Source of the DNA: Myxocyprinus asiaticus | Lineage: Eukaryota > Chordata > Actinopteri > Cypriniformes > Catostomidae | Direction: 5' to 3' | Length of the DNA: 64,000 nt | NCBI RefSeq assembly: GCF_019703515.2 | Contig: NC_059373.1 | Span: forward strand, 12,497,281 to 12,561,280 | In this document: piece after piece, positions 51,701 to 60,115 of the stretch | Numbering within the stretch: position 1 is the first letter of the stretch | Layout of the letters: every line of letters begins with the position of its first letter | Position numbers and translations under genes: made by a program | Notes under the pieces: model-generated | Database searches by the model: none | Told to the model about the DNA's origin: nothing | The model's input: only the letters and a program-made list of their open reading frames with translations

Positions 51701-52154
51701 ATTACCAGTCCAGCTGTTACATTTTTTTTATTCCAAAGCCAGACACAACCATTGCAGCAGAATTCAGATTTACTGTGAAAGAATTTCAGCAAAACCCACC
51801 TTCTGCATGCCTATGTCAACCAACTCAACAGTTCCCCCCAGTCGCTCAATGTCTTTGGCTGCCATCTCCATCATTTTCTTGATTTCTCCTCGTTTCTCTG
51901 GCCAGGCAGACACACTCTGTACAGCAACCCATTGTGCCAGGCGCTTCATAGAATCAAAGTGTTATCATACAAAGTTACCCCATGTACTCAACAGGTTAAA
52001 CATATGCAGTTGTAATTATAATTATGTTTATTTGATGATTTTAAAAACAGTCACGGTGTAAAGAAAAAGAAAGAGGGAAAAGCAAATTAAATACCTCAAC
52101 ATATTGGTCCTGGTGCTCATCCACATATTTGAAGAGAGTTGGAAGGTAAGACAT
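34132..52154 (-). CDS. cndp2: Cytosolic non-specific dipeptidase (carnosine dipeptidase 2), 11 coding exons
   Basis: Spliced gene of the M20 metallopeptidase family; the known family members are cytosolic dimers that hydrolyse Cys-Gly and other dipeptides with two metal ions. Coding exons (minus strand, in order): 52154-52095, 51943-51800, 48883-48721, 46071-45983, 43580-43380, 41122-41038, 40361-40201, 38826-38662, 38558-38417, 38042-37895, 34198-34132. Lengths sum to 1425 nt, giving 474 residues plus TAA; human CNDP2 has 475. Every border has GT/AG and phases agree. Visible motifs: GHLDVQP with His99 and Asp101, GSTDDKGP with Asp132, EGMEESGS with Glu166 and Glu167, CISDNYW with Asp195, DLHSGV with His228, DDGAHSQNE with His445. 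These positions match the metal-ligand and catalytic numbering of mammalian CNDP2. No frameshift or stop was seen. The 5' UTR exon and promoter are not certain. Could be called a cndp1/2-type paralogue, but the CNDP2-like motifs and length favour cndp2. Confidence 0.95.
34600..35716. repeat. AT-rich intron stretch with diverged direct repeats
   Basis: Within the last cndp2 intron. Blocks atttcagtagcatacagta (34557 and 35541) and agaaatcatcctggcacaat (35461 and 35642) occur twice in direct order, and tagggctggga at 34608 and gcgattaatcgcag at 35403 look like pieces of an old hAT repeat. A GATA array (35690-35713) borders the mosaic Tc1 element. Confidence 0.45.
35717..37364 (+). mobile_element. 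Mosaic Tc1 element: Sleeping Beauty-like left arm, different right arm
   Basis: The left arm starts cagttaaagtcggaagttta and has an inner direct repeat at about 35915-35945 (gtcagaagtttacatacac), the IR/DR layout of the salmonid/Sleeping Beauty group. The right arm ends gcaaacttttgagcacaactg with its own inner direct repeat at about 37151-37176. The two arms match each other only at the first 30 or so bases. Right flank TA, left flank CA after a GATA array. It lies in the last cndp2 intron. Confidence 0.82.
36097..37144 (+). pseudogene. Degenerate Tc1 transposase in the mosaic element
   Basis: Begins [13 protein letters not shown], close to the Sleeping Beauty N-terminus, then continues after frame changes as [55 protein letters not shown] and [11 protein letters not shown], to GNTQY and TAA. 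All three catalytic acids are visible, but the frame is broken several times (extra base near 36134, a short repeated segment near 36175-36210, several stops). Clear fossil. Confidence 0.85.
37895..38042 (-). CDS. cndp2: cndp2 coding exon 10 (residues 404-453, metal ligand His445)
   Basis: 148 nt, enters in phase 1 and leaves in phase 2. Encodes [20 protein letters not shown] and [14 protein letters not shown]. It carries the REGGSIP substrate-binding loop and His445, the last metal ligand. Acceptor gtgttag, donor gtaatt. About 3.7 kb of intron, filled by a mosaic Tc1 element, separates it from the last exon. Confidence 0.95.
38417..38558 (-). CDS. cndp2: cndp2 coding exon 9 (residues 357-403)
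   Basis: 142 nt ending in phase 1. Encodes [20 protein letters not shown] and [13 protein letters not shown], matching the return from the lid domain to the catalytic domain. Acceptor tctcacag, donor gtaaga. Confidence 0.95.
38662..38826 (-). CDS. cndp2: cndp2 coding exon 8 (residues 302-356)
   Basis: 165 nt, 55 codons, phase 0 at both ends. Encodes [20 protein letters not shown] and then [20 protein letters not shown], the strongly conserved lid-domain strand region of CNDP2. Acceptor ctgtacag, donor gtttgt. Confidence 0.95.
39224..39385 (-). mobile_element. SINE fragment of the same family
   Basis: Shares ggtggcggaggacaaatctc, tgagactgtcaatccgtg and cttatcacgtggct with the SINE at 56480-56905, reverse orientation; extends further into the middle region (gcatccacgcaca). 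In the cndp2 intron between coding exons 8 and 7. Confidence 0.65.
40201..40361 (-). CDS. cndp2: cndp2 coding exon 7 (residues 248-301)
   Basis: 161 nt. Encodes [20 protein letters not shown], then the charged segment leading to DIDFDM-like sequence and HDTK before a gtaaat donor. Corresponds to the start of the dimerisation (lid) domain. Acceptor tgttttcag. Confidence 0.94.
41038..41122 (-). CDS. cndp2: cndp2 coding exon 6 (residues 220-247, His228)
   Basis: 85 nt ending in phase 1. Encodes [20 protein letters not shown] then MTDLIALM. His228 in DLHSG is the residue that in known family structures contacts substrate bound in the partner subunit of the dimer. Acceptor tttttacag, donor gtgaga. 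Confidence 0.94.
41329..42139. mobile_element. TTAA MITE, family A, copy 2, interrupted by a SINE
   Basis: TTAA-flanked; ends aggaatgttctgggttcaat and complement. Shares the internal gaggcacttacaatg / cattgtaagtgcctc inverted pair with 11984-12628. A SINE fragment (41437-41602) is inserted near its left end. Located in the cndp2 intron between coding exons 6 and 5. Confidence 0.78.
41437..41602 (-). mobile_element. tRNA-related SINE fragment in MITE
   Basis: Reverse-strand match to the 3' two thirds of the SINE at 56480-56905, with shared blocks gggtggcggaggacaaatct, gtctgaga and cttatcacgtgg. The head with the B box is missing. Confidence 0.65.
42345..42443. repeat. (TA)n(CA)n microsatellite in cndp2 intron
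   Basis: About 26 TA units, then CA runs with small breaks; a second TA array at 42484-42511. Confidence 0.95.
43380..43580 (-). CDS. cndp2: cndp2 coding exon 5 (residues 153-219, Glu166/Glu167/Asp195)
   Basis: 201 nt, phase 0 at both ends. Encodes [20 protein letters not shown] and, further on, [19 protein letters not shown]. It carries the catalytic base Glu166, the ligand Glu167 and the ligand Asp195. The acceptor is ctaccacag and the donor gtatga. Confidence 0.96.
44320..44433. repeat. Interrupted (TA)n array in the L1 3' part
   Basis: Three TA blocks separated by taatata and aataaata, inside the L1 copy. Confidence 0.95.
44480..45442 (-). pseudogene. L1-type ORF2 remnant
   Basis: Open reading frame carrying the first RT box and then the C-terminal zinc-knuckle-like CWRC...H...C motif. 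The core RT with its catalytic aspartates is absent. No stop in the part between, so the internal deletion happened to keep the frame. Codons below about 44440 read the TA array and are meaningless. Confidence 0.75.
45983..46071 (-). CDS. cndp2: cndp2 coding exon 4 (residues 123-152, metal ligand Asp132)
   Basis: 89 nt. Encodes [20 protein letters not shown] and ends YQKIGQ before a gtgcaa donor. Asp132, the metal-bridging ligand in this family, is in STDD. The exon is too short to stand out as an ORF, but phase and content fit exactly between exons 3 and 5. Confidence 0.94.
46566..48142 (+). mobile_element. Tc1/mariner element, copy 2, in cndp2 intron
   Basis: About 1577 bp with the same caggtgcatctcaa ends as copy 1, TA-flanked, in opposite orientation to cndp2 and lying between coding exons 4 and 3. 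Inverted repeats about 200 bp. The right arm lacks four bases (aata-like) present in the left arm near the outer end. Confidence 0.92.
46829..47866 (+). pseudogene. Tc1-type transposase with two stop codons (copy 2)
   Basis: 346 codons in one frame from [20 protein letters not shown] to GAPTKY and TGA, the usual length for this family. The frame is interrupted only by TGA at 47024-47026 (after RKKC) and TAG at 47258-47260 (after TWAKE). Catalytic motifs [15 protein letters not shown] and [11 protein letters not shown] are all present. The first stop is shared with copy 1; the second is private. Confidence 0.92.
48681..48719. repeat. (GT)n microsatellite abutting a cndp2 splice donor
   Basis: About 16 GT units then gtatata, directly at the 3' border of coding exon 3 (plus-strand left side). 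On the transcript it reads as gtatatatac then an AC run. Confidence 0.95.
48721..48883 (-). CDS. cndp2: cndp2 coding exon 3 (residues 69-122, metal ligand His99)
   Basis: 163 nt, ends in phase 1 after GACG. Contains [20 protein letters not shown], so His99 (metal) and Asp101 are present. The donor gtatatata lies next to a (GT)n array at 48681-48715, which puts a length-variable microsatellite right against the splice donor. Confidence 0.95.
49515..50892 (-). mobile_element. CR1/Rex-like LINE, 5'-truncated
   Basis: The 3' end on the minus strand is a short repeat, atttgattt, about three copies, typical of the CR1/L2/Rex group. The reverse transcriptase C-terminal part lies upstream of it. It is 5'-truncated within the RT. 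Inserted into a TTAA MITE. Confidence 0.8.
49972..50882 (-). pseudogene. LINE reverse transcriptase fragment
   Basis: From [20 protein letters not shown] with the boxes [20 protein letters not shown] and [10 protein letters not shown] (catalytic Asp pair) and [13 protein letters not shown]. The open frame ends near 50127. The usual C-terminal end, [18 protein letters not shown] and [11 protein letters not shown], is still readable in another frame to a TGA at 49974-49972. So there is a frameshift near 50130. Confidence 0.8.
51190..51525. repeat. TTAA MITE family B, right part
   Basis: Ends gaggtgagtaaat-like (gagggtgagtaaataatg), then ggggtgaactatacctttaa with TTAA at 51522-51525. Left portion diverged. 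Confidence 0.5.
51800..51943 (-). CDS. cndp2: cndp2 coding exon 2 (residues 21-68)
   Basis: Encodes 48 codons beginning [20 protein letters not shown] and ending DIGMQK, in phase 0 at both ends; acceptor ATGAAG, donor gtgggt. A second copy of this exon lies at 62924-63067. Confidence 0.95.
52095..52154 (-). CDS. cndp2: cndp2 coding exon 1 (residues 1-20)
   Basis: Starts with ATG at 52154-52152 and encodes [20 protein letters not shown], the N-terminal helix of CNDP2, ending at GAG before a gtatt donor. The exon probably continues upstream as 5' UTR to about 52208, where a pyrimidine-rich acceptor (cttatag) is seen, so a non-coding first exon further upstream is expected. The start is supported by alignment with the human N-terminus and by the absence of a usable in-frame ATG further upstream in the exon. 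Confidence 0.9.
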
Positions 52155-52209
52155 TGCTGCTTCACAGTGATCCAACCACTCAGTGACAGAAGACACTGAA
52201 CTTTTTCTC

Positions 52210-53045
52210 TATAAGAAAGGGAGATTGATGTGTAATACAGATTTTGTATGGCTGAGATAAACAGAAACTCCTCCCAGTTCTGTAACTGCTGATAAAATCA
52301 TTCCCTCAGTCTGTCAATGGATGAAAGGGATCAGAAATGGGCTGCGCTACAAAGTAACAATCTGTTCAAAATAGAACACACTGCGACATATTAATCGCAG
52401 GAATTCATTTAGCTAGCAATGACTGCTAACAACTAAATAAACAACAGCAAACAGATGCACATGTGACACAACAAAGGAACCTGATAAAAAAAAAAAAAAA
52501 AGCACTTTACATCTCAATAAAGTCCCAAGCCCTCTATGCATGCACGTGGTGTGAAACCCGCACACTCACGAGTTTTAGAAGAGACTAATGGTTTTCAAAA
52601 TAAAAGTCTGATACATGGGCAGATCACTCACACGTATCAATTTGGGTCAAATGGGTCGTTGAGTTTATGAAAACTTGTTAAGAAAAGTGTCAAGTGTCTA
52701 AATAGCGAGACTTTTTGAGTCATTCTACAAAAGGTGATGTTTAAGGTACATTTCTGCACGATTTTAAACATTCTATCACACATAGTGTCTTGAAAGTGCC
52801 GCTTATTTCCATTCAGCATTTGGAAATGCAATAAAAGTTCAATTTGAATGAGATCATTTGCATTTTATTGACGTGCATATGTAATATGTATGTAAAATGA
52901 TTAAAACAGATAACAGATTATGCTATATTCCATAATGACAACCATTCAGATATTAATCAGGAAATCAGATAGACTGAATGGCATATTGACCACTAGAAAT
53001 TCATTAGACTGCTGTAGGGTTGCCAACTTCAGTAGAGGCAAATAT
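52210..53045. other. cndp2 5' flank, promoter not located
   Basis: Upstream of the coding start. A CACGTG E-box at 52543-52548 and a moderately GC region (52500-52575) could belong to the promoter or first exon, but no TATA box, CpG island or first-exon donor is convincing. Confidence 0.3.
52858..52945. repeat. Repeat shared with 33553-33640 (5' side of cndp2)
   Basis: Direct-orientation counterpart of 33553-33640, about 700 bp upstream of the cndp2 start codon. Either an interspersed repeat or the matching border of a tandem duplication. Confidence 0.55.
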
Positions 53046-54046
53046 TCAAGTCATTTTTATTTGTGTAGCACTTTTCACAACACACATCATTTCAAAGCAG
53101 CTTTACAGAAAATCATGCATTAACAGAAAATGAAACTGTAATATCTATAAAGTATTAGAGTCATCATTGTGTAGTTTGAATAAATATGATTGTAAATTGT
53201 GTTTAAAAATAAATAATGAAACAATTATATAATAATTGTATTTAGAACCCCAGTGAGCAAGCCAAAGGCAACTGGGGCAAGGAACACAAAACTTCATAAA
53301 ATGTTGGTTAATGGAGAAAAATAACCCTGGGTGAAACCAGGCTCACTGTGGGGGCCAGTTCCCCTCTGGCTAAACAGCATGGATATAATGCCAATATTAG
53401 TTATTTATGTGCAGTGCAAGTCATGGTTTAAAGGTTTGTAAACTAAGTAAATGTTAAGGGCCAGTGTTTAAAAAATGATTTTGTATGAACTTTAAGATTA
53501 ATGACAAATGTCTTTGAAGTCCATCCTGGATTAACTGCAGAAGTTCACATAGATGCATTGTCCTTTGTTAGTTGTCTGATGAAGGCTTTTGTTGGTAATT
53601 AATTGATAGTCTATGTATTCAATTTTAAGAGTGTAGTCCATCATTAGACCAAGGTGATGCAGGCAGAGATCAATGAGGTGCATCACAGTTCAACCAGCAG
53701 GTCATTTCGGTGAGGTCTATCCTAAGTCCAATGTTAAGGCAGTGACATATGAAGTATCTTATGGTTGCAGTTGGCATCAGTTCATCCCCTGAAGTCCATC
53801 GTAATAGACTGAAGTGATGTCTGGCTGGCACCGGCTGCATTTAGTCGTCATCACCAAGCAGGAACGGAGCTGGATATGACCTGTCTCAACCTCTGGGATA
53901 TGAATCCCGAGGTTGAGACAGGGAAATAAATAGAATAATATTAGCGTAGATGCCATTAAATTTTTTGCAGAGTTATAGATCATGATCAGTTGTTCTGGTT
54001 CCGGCAGACCTAACAAAAGCAGCCTAATTGTGAGTTGATGGATAAA

Positions 54047-54920
54047 TTAGGTGTATGCCTGGCTAAATAGATGAGTCTTTAGTCTAGACTTAAGCTGAGT
54101 GAGGGTGTCTGCATCCCGCACTGTGTTAGGGAGACCATTCCACAGTTTAGGAGCCAAATAGGAAAAGGATCTACCTCCTTTTGTGGATTTTGATATTCTA
54201 GGAACTATTAACAGGCCAGAATTTTGCGATCGTAATGAACGTGATGGAATATAGTGTGGTAGAAGGTCAGTTAAGTACTGCGGAACTAGACCATTCAAAG
54301 CTTTGTACGTAGTTAACAGAATTTTAAAAAATAATACGAAATTTAAAAGGTAGCCAATGTAACGATTATAAAATGGGGCTAATATGATCGTATTTCTTGT
54401 TCTAGTCAGAACTCTGGCTGCTGCATTTTGAACCAATTGAAGTTTATTTATTGAACTTGCAGGACATCCTCTGAGTAATGCATTACAGTAATCTAGTCTT
54501 GAGGTCATGAACCCATGAATTAGTTTTTCGGCATCAGCCACAGAAAGCATGTGTCGTAACTTAGCAATATTTCTGAGGTGGAAGAATGCTGTTCTACAAA
54601 CATTGGAAATTTGATTTTCAAAGGACAGATTGGTATCAAACATAACTCCTAATTCTTCGCTGTAGAAGACGATGTAACAGTACATCCATCAAGAGTCAAA
54701 TTATATTTTAGCGGCTTATGTTTAGAGGTTTTTGGTCCAATAATTAGTACCTCTGTTTTGTTGGAATTGAGTAGAAATACAATTCTGGCCATCCAATCTT
54801 TGATTTCATTGATACACTCTAATTTGAAGAATTTTGAAATTTCGTCAGGTTTTGAAGAAATATAAAGTTGGGTATCGTCGGCATAACAGTGGAAACTTAT
54901 TCCACAATTCCTGATAATAT
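54047..54920 (-). pseudogene. L2 reverse transcriptase, C-terminal part
   Basis: Contains YADDTQLY near 54880, and an open frame 54685-54047 with SRLDYCNALLRGCP, LQLVQNAAARVLTRTR, FKILLTTYKALNGLVPQYL and WNGLPNTVRDA, ending FSQAYT and a stop. These motifs are diagnostic for the vertebrate L2 C-terminus. One frameshift is needed near 54690. Confidence 0.82.
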
Positions 54921-54934
54921 CTCCCAGGGGAAGC

Positions 54935-55684
54935 TATCAGGGTCCTGTCACCTTGTCAGGTTGGGTTTCTGTCTGACAGGACCATGGCATTATCGTCCCC
55001 TGTCTGTCTCGTGTTTTGTGTACATTCTTTGTGTGAGTACATGGGTGCGGTTGTTGGTTACCGCCGTGCGCGAGTTACCGCCGTGTGCTCTCCGGTGATC
55101 ATCATTCCCTGTTTGTTTTGTTCCAAGCGTGTTGACGTTTTTGCCCTCATGTATTTCAGGTGCCTCTGGCATGCGGAATCAGCATTTCCATTGGAACCCT
55201 GATCATGCCAACTTTCAGCTGCGAGCGGTACCTGCCCCTTGTTTGTTCATGCCTATATTAATCCCCTCATGTGTCAAGTACTTTGCTGGATTGTTAAATG
55301 TAGTTAGACATTGAATGTTTAATGTTGCTCAGTGTTGATTGAGTTTGAGCATTGTTGTTTGATGTTGAGTTCTAACCTCACACTCTCTGCCTAGTTGGTC
55401 CTGTCTCGTGTAACTGTTGGTTGCTGCATGTCAGGTGTGTGGTTGCCCTCCAGTTTTGCTGCATGTCAGCTGGTCTTCCACGGAGGATACCTCATCTCTG
55501 CCTGCGTGTTGGGAGTTAAGATCGCCCATCTCTGCTGGCCGTTGTTCTGCATCTCACTGAGCTTCAGCAGAGGATTCTATGAATCTGTTCCTCAACCCAG
55601 TGACTGCTCATTATTGCTGTTAAAAATTCCTTTGAACTGTTCCTCTGCTCTTGGGTCTGTTTGTTGTCACTATCACTTGTTACA
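54935..55684. mobile_element. Solo LTR, 750 bp, inside the L2 element
   Basis: Flanked by the 5-bp direct repeat gaagc (54930-54934 and 55685-55689). Starts tatcagggtcctgtcacc (a TG start changed to TA) and ends cacttgttaca. 5-bp duplication and length fit a Gypsy-type LTR. L2 coding sequence resumes directly on both sides, so the insertion site is exact. No internal retrotransposon region remains. Confidence 0.78.
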
Positions 55685-55795
55685 GAAGCATATATTAGGA
55701 TAAAAGCAGAGGCCCTAAAACTGATCCCTGTGGCACTCCATACTTAACTTTTGTTAAATTTGACAATTCCTTGTTTACACAGACAAAGTGGTAAT

Positions 55796-56479
55796 AAATA
55801 ATGGGGACTGCCAATCTATTTTTAGGAAAATATGGGACACTCCATTCATTCCACAATTTGAGATTGACGGTGGCAGGTACTAAAGTGACCTATACAAAAC
55901 ATATCAATTTACATTGATAGGCTTCTACTATCAAATCAAATTATAATGCCAGAGTATTGTGACTGTACAAACATTTTTCAAGATGAACAGATTTTTGCAT
56001 GCTTTGTTTTGTATTCATTTTAATTAAATTAATATTTCATCATGAAAAAAAAATATAATAAAAATATTCATCATTCTATGCAAGTCAATTGTGGCCAGAA
56101 TTTTGATAAAACTATATAAAAAACTGGCCAATACGGATACCAACTGATATTTTTCCACTTATCTTATTTTGTCATCAGATCACTGTTTTGCTCAGAAATT
56201 ATGTTTTAAAAATGTAAAAAGAACTACAAAAGCTTTTTTAATGTTCTAACAAAAAATAATTCCCATTGAACATGGATTGGATCTGTTGAACACATGACAG
56301 GTCAAACTTTTAAAGAGAGCCACAATGAAAGATAAATGGAAGATAAAAAGATTTAAAAAAAAAAAAAGAAAAATAACTAAATATCAAAGCATGATGCTTG
56401 ATGTAAAAAAGGATTATTTTGTACTTCTAAAACATTTTTGCACTTCTGTTTTTGCTGTTAAAAAAAACAGAACTCTGAC
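55796..56479. other. No gene seen
   Basis: AT-rich spacer between the L2 and a SINE. Confidence 0.5.
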
Positions 56480-56905
56480 ACTGACTACCAACCCTGGAGT
56501 CACGAGTTCAAATCCAGGGTGTGCTGAGTGAATCCAGCCAGGTCTCCTAAGCAACCAAATTGGCCCGGTTGCTAGGGAGGATAGAGTCACATGGGGTAAC
56601 CTCCTGGTGGTCGTGATTAGTGGTTCTCGCTCTCAATGGGGCGCGTGGTAAGATGTGCGTGGATCGCGGAGAATAGCGTGAGAATAGCCTCCACATGCTG
56701 TGAGTCTCCGCAGTGTCATACACAGCGTGCCGCATGATAAGATGCGCGGATTGACTGTCTCAGAAGCGGAGGCAACTGAGACTTGTCCTTCACCACCTGG
56801 ATTGAGGTGAGTAACTGCGCCTCCATGAGGACCTAGTAAGTAGTGGGAATTGGGCATGCCAAATTGGGGAGAAAAGGGGATAAAATTCATTAAAATAAAA
56901 ACATT
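56480..56905 (+). mobile_element. tRNA-derived SINE, nearly full length
   Basis: A B-box-like gagttcaaatcc is at 56504-56515, followed by the conserved body gcaaccaaattggcccggtt, ggttctcgctctcaatgggg, gactgtctcagaagcggagg and a 3' end rich in A/T. The A box is poorly preserved. Two reverse fragments of the family lie inside cndp2. Confidence 0.65.
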
Positions 56906-57669
56906 TTTTTTTTTTTTTTTAAAAAACAGAACTCAAATTTGACATGTTTGTATAATTGAACATCACAAATTCCTATTATGCATATGTTGGGCAATTCCAC
57001 AGAAATGTCAACCACATCATGGTAAAATAAAAAGTTACCAACTTTTAGGTTCTGTTGTGGTATAATGGATAATATATAATGCTGTGCAGGAGTGTAAAAA
57101 GTACTCAGAAATTATACTTAAGTGAAAGTTAAATTAAAAGTCCAAGTATCTACCCAAAAACATACTTTAGTGAAAGTAAAAAAATATTCACATTAAATTG
57201 TACTTAAGTATTAAAAAAGTAAAAAGTAAATTTTTTCCTAGCTGGAATGAAATCAAAAGAGGAGATTGTGTGAGAGAGGTTGTTGTTCAGTTCGATTAGT
57301 TTAAGTTGCATTTTTACTGTCTCTGATGAGTGTCATGTTCCTCCCCCAGTGGCATTCGCAATCTGGTCAAAAAATCATGTTACAATAACTACATTTTTGC
57401 AAAATGATTTTTATATGGCCTGTTGTATATAACTACAATTTCCTGGTGGAATGAACACTAGAGGCGCTGAAACAACAATTACTTTTTTCCCCTTTCACTC
57501 AAATCATGAGTAAAACATCAGATTATCATAAACATTTATTTTTCATTCTGTTCCTCACACAATGCTATCTTATGACATATAAACACTTTTACTATAGCAC
57601 ATGACTAATTTTAACGTTTGCATTGAATAACCAACTACATTTACAAGCTTGTTTAAGTGTGATCAAATT
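56906..57669. repeat. Old repeat fragments, no gene
   Basis: caggagtgtaaaaagtactc at 57089 resembles the left end of a common fish hAT-like repeat; no right end. A block near 57415-57480 (tagaggcgctgaaacaacaa) resembles in reverse 61750-61800. Confidence 0.35.
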
Positions 57670-57965
57670 GTGCAGGAGCTCAACTGATAGAGTGTTGCAT
57701 ATGCGATACAAAGGACCGGGTTACAAGTCCTGAAGAGCACGCGAGTAGACACGTGAGCCGAAAGTGTCATAGAAGCACCACAAAATTATTTGGTTGTGTT
57801 TTTCATCTCACATTTCCTTTTTATGACACTATCGGTTAGGTTTAAGGTTTAGGGTGGGGAGGTTGGATTTGTTGATTTAATTCTTGATAGAACATTAACC
57901 TTAAAAACCTCATCTGTTCGGGAGAACATTACACTCGCTTTTAGCACCACAAAGTGAACATTATA
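57670..57965 (+). mobile_element. Probable tRNA-derived SINE
   Basis: Possible A box in gagctcaactgatagagtg and B box in gggttacaagtcc (about 57673-57730). A body including cggttaggtttaaggtttag follows. No clear tail or target duplication seen. Confidence 0.45.
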
Positions 57966-58404
57966 CTTCAGAACTGCCCTGAGAAGTGTAATAAGCCACA
58001 TAATTTTATTTTGCAAAAATGCTGCCATATTCACAATATTCCTTGCACGTGAGAAGGCACCCAGCCCCTTGAGACATAGAGAAAGATAAAAAAAAGAAAG
58101 AAAGTTAGTAATGTTGTTGGTTTTGTGAATTGTTTCTGAGGTTTGCTACCAAACCTTGCTGTTGAGCAGATGGATGAATTCAACAAATTTCATGATTAAT
58201 ATTTACTCAGATTCCATTATTTTTATTATCATTAGTATTTTTATTATCATTGCTGGTTTTATAGTTATTATTATGATTTATAGATGCCTAACAACAGCAG
58301 TAATAATTTAGCAAATAGGGAGTAGAAATTCATAGATATGACTTAAATATGAGGAGAAGTGTACACATTTAGTTACAAAAGCCTTTTGTTTATATATATA
58401 TATA

Positions 58405-59195
58405 TACAGACCCGTCGCTCTGATGTCTGTGGTCATGAAATCATTTGAGATACTGGTATTGGCCCATCTGAAGGACATCACTGGACCCTTTCTAGATCCC
58501 CTTCAATTTGCTTATCGAGCAAAAAGGTCTGTGGATGATGCATTCAACATGGGATTGCATCATATCCTGCAACATCTGGACAGACCAGGGACATATGCAA
58601 GGATCCTTTTTGTGGACTTCAGTTCGGCTTTCAACACCATCCTCCCAGCTATCCTCCAGACTAAACTACACCAGCTCTCCGTTCCCACGTCTATCTGTCA
58701 GTGGATCACCAGCTTTCTGACAGACAGGCAGCAGCTAGAGAGACAGGGGAAATTCACTTTCAGCACTTGTACAATTAGCACTGGTGCCCCCCAGGGATGT
58801 GTGCTGTCCCCACTACACTTCTCCCTGTATGCCAATGACTGCACTGCCAAGGACTCCTCTGTCAAGCTCCTGAAGTTTGCAGATGACACCACTGTCATCG
58901 GCCTCATCCAAGATGACGATGAGTCTGTATACAGAAGGGAGGTTGAACGGCTGGCTCACTGGTGCAGTCAAAACAACCTGGAGCTCAACACGCTCAAAAC
59001 GGTGGAGATGATTGTGGACTTTAGGAGGAACAGCCCAACACTGACCCCTCTCACCATTCTAAACAGCACTGTGGCAGCAGTGGAGTCATTCAGGTTCCTG
59101 GGCACTACCATCTCACAGGACCTGAAGTGGGAGACCCACATTGACTCAATTGTGAAAAAAGCCCAGCAGAGGTTGTACTTCCTTCGCCTCATTAT
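58405..59195 (+). pseudogene. CR1/Rex-like LINE reverse transcriptase fragment
   Basis: Open frame from RPVALMSVVMKSFE to KKAQQRLYFLRL, covering much of the [33 protein letters not shown] and FADDTTVIGL with the catalytic acids. Both ends are cut: a TA array borders the 5' side, and the frame runs into unrelated sequence after about 59192. Same clade as the LINE at 49515-50892 but in the opposite orientation. The Met at 58423 is not a natural start. Confidence 0.8.
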
Positions 59196-59872
59196 CATTC
59201 CCATTAAAAATAAAAAATGGCACTAGCGTGAATAGGGCTAGAGGGCGCCACTTGCATAAACAATGCTGACTAAAGCGCTGACTAAGGGTGCGTCTCAATC
59301 AGCTCATAGTTCAGTAGTCAGGACACTGACCAGTGAGTTGACCATTTCTAGGGCTGTGTCAATCGCAAAATTGTTTGCTCCCTAAAAATTCCCACAATTT
59401 ACCACAAAAGCCAGGGAGCATCGTTGCTCACTATGTTCCCTTACTGGAAGCATCGTCATGTCTTCTGAAGTCTCTCAAGTCATTAGAAGAAGTGCTAGTG
59501 AAAATATATGATATCAAAATGTTGTTTGAAAAAGATTAAAAATACACTCCTTTGTATATTTATATTTTAATAACACTGTACGTTTTAATATCTAGTTCAT
59601 TTACACAGCGATGTTGTTGGTTAATAGAGCGCAACAGTCTGGTTCCGGAAGTAAAAATCCCATTAGTTTATCTCTTAGATGAACTGATTGTCAGTGATAA
59701 CTTATAAACCTTTAGAGGCAGACCTTGTGATCTACAAGGTTGTTCATTGATGGTATATGCTTCCATTGAAGTCATCTGTCTGTGTTATTTCATCTTCATT
59801 GTTTAAAAATCACGTTTGATAGCGGAATGCATGGCAAAGAAAAACTACATAACCCATGATCCAGCAGAGAAA
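59196..59872. other. No gene; probable repeat remnants
   Basis: gggtgcgtctcaatcagctc at 59287 looks like a repeat terminus but no partner was found. Confidence 0.35.
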
Positions 59873-60115
59873 GGGGCAGTGGTGGCTCAGCGGTTAAGGC
59901 TCTGGGTTACTGATCAGAAGATCAGGGGGTTCAAGCCCCAGCACCACCAAGATGCCACTGTTGGGCCCTTGAGCAAGGCCCTTGACCCTATCTGCTCCAG
60001 GGGTGCTGTATCATGGCTGACCCTGCACTCTGACCCCAGCTTAGCTGGGATATGTAAAAAAAAAAAGAATTTCACTGTATATGTATAACATGTAATAAAT
60101 ACAATTATAATAATA
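59873..60115 (+). mobile_element. tRNA-derived SINE (V-SINE-like)
   Basis: The head has an A box in tggctcagcggttaaggc and a B box in ggttcaagccc, with stem-forming ends ggggcagtggt / accaccaag. The body (gttgggcccttgagcaaggc) and an A/T-rich tail follow. A tRNA scan may flag the head, but the downstream body shows it is a SINE, not a tRNA gene. Confidence 0.75.

Larger units (their letters stand above)
53046..55795 (-). mobile_element. L2-type LINE, 5'-truncated, split by a solo LTR
   Basis: Minus strand from the RT box GVPQGSVLGP (about 55735-55700) to a typical fish L2 3' end (agctgctttgaaatgatgtg, then aatgacttga). The stretch between carries LGDIIRNCGIS and CYADDTQLYISS, then, on the other side of a break, the C-terminal LINE domain. 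Interrupted by the LTR at 54935-55684. Confidence 0.85.

Noticed and set aside
55395..55703. 102-codon open frame with signal-peptide-like residues
   Set aside because: Lies wholly inside the solo LTR and crosses its border into L2; no domain.
59873..59950. tRNA-like sequence with good A and B boxes
   Set aside because: The acceptor-like ends pair only partly and a SINE body and tail follow, so it is a SINE head and not a functional tRNA gene.
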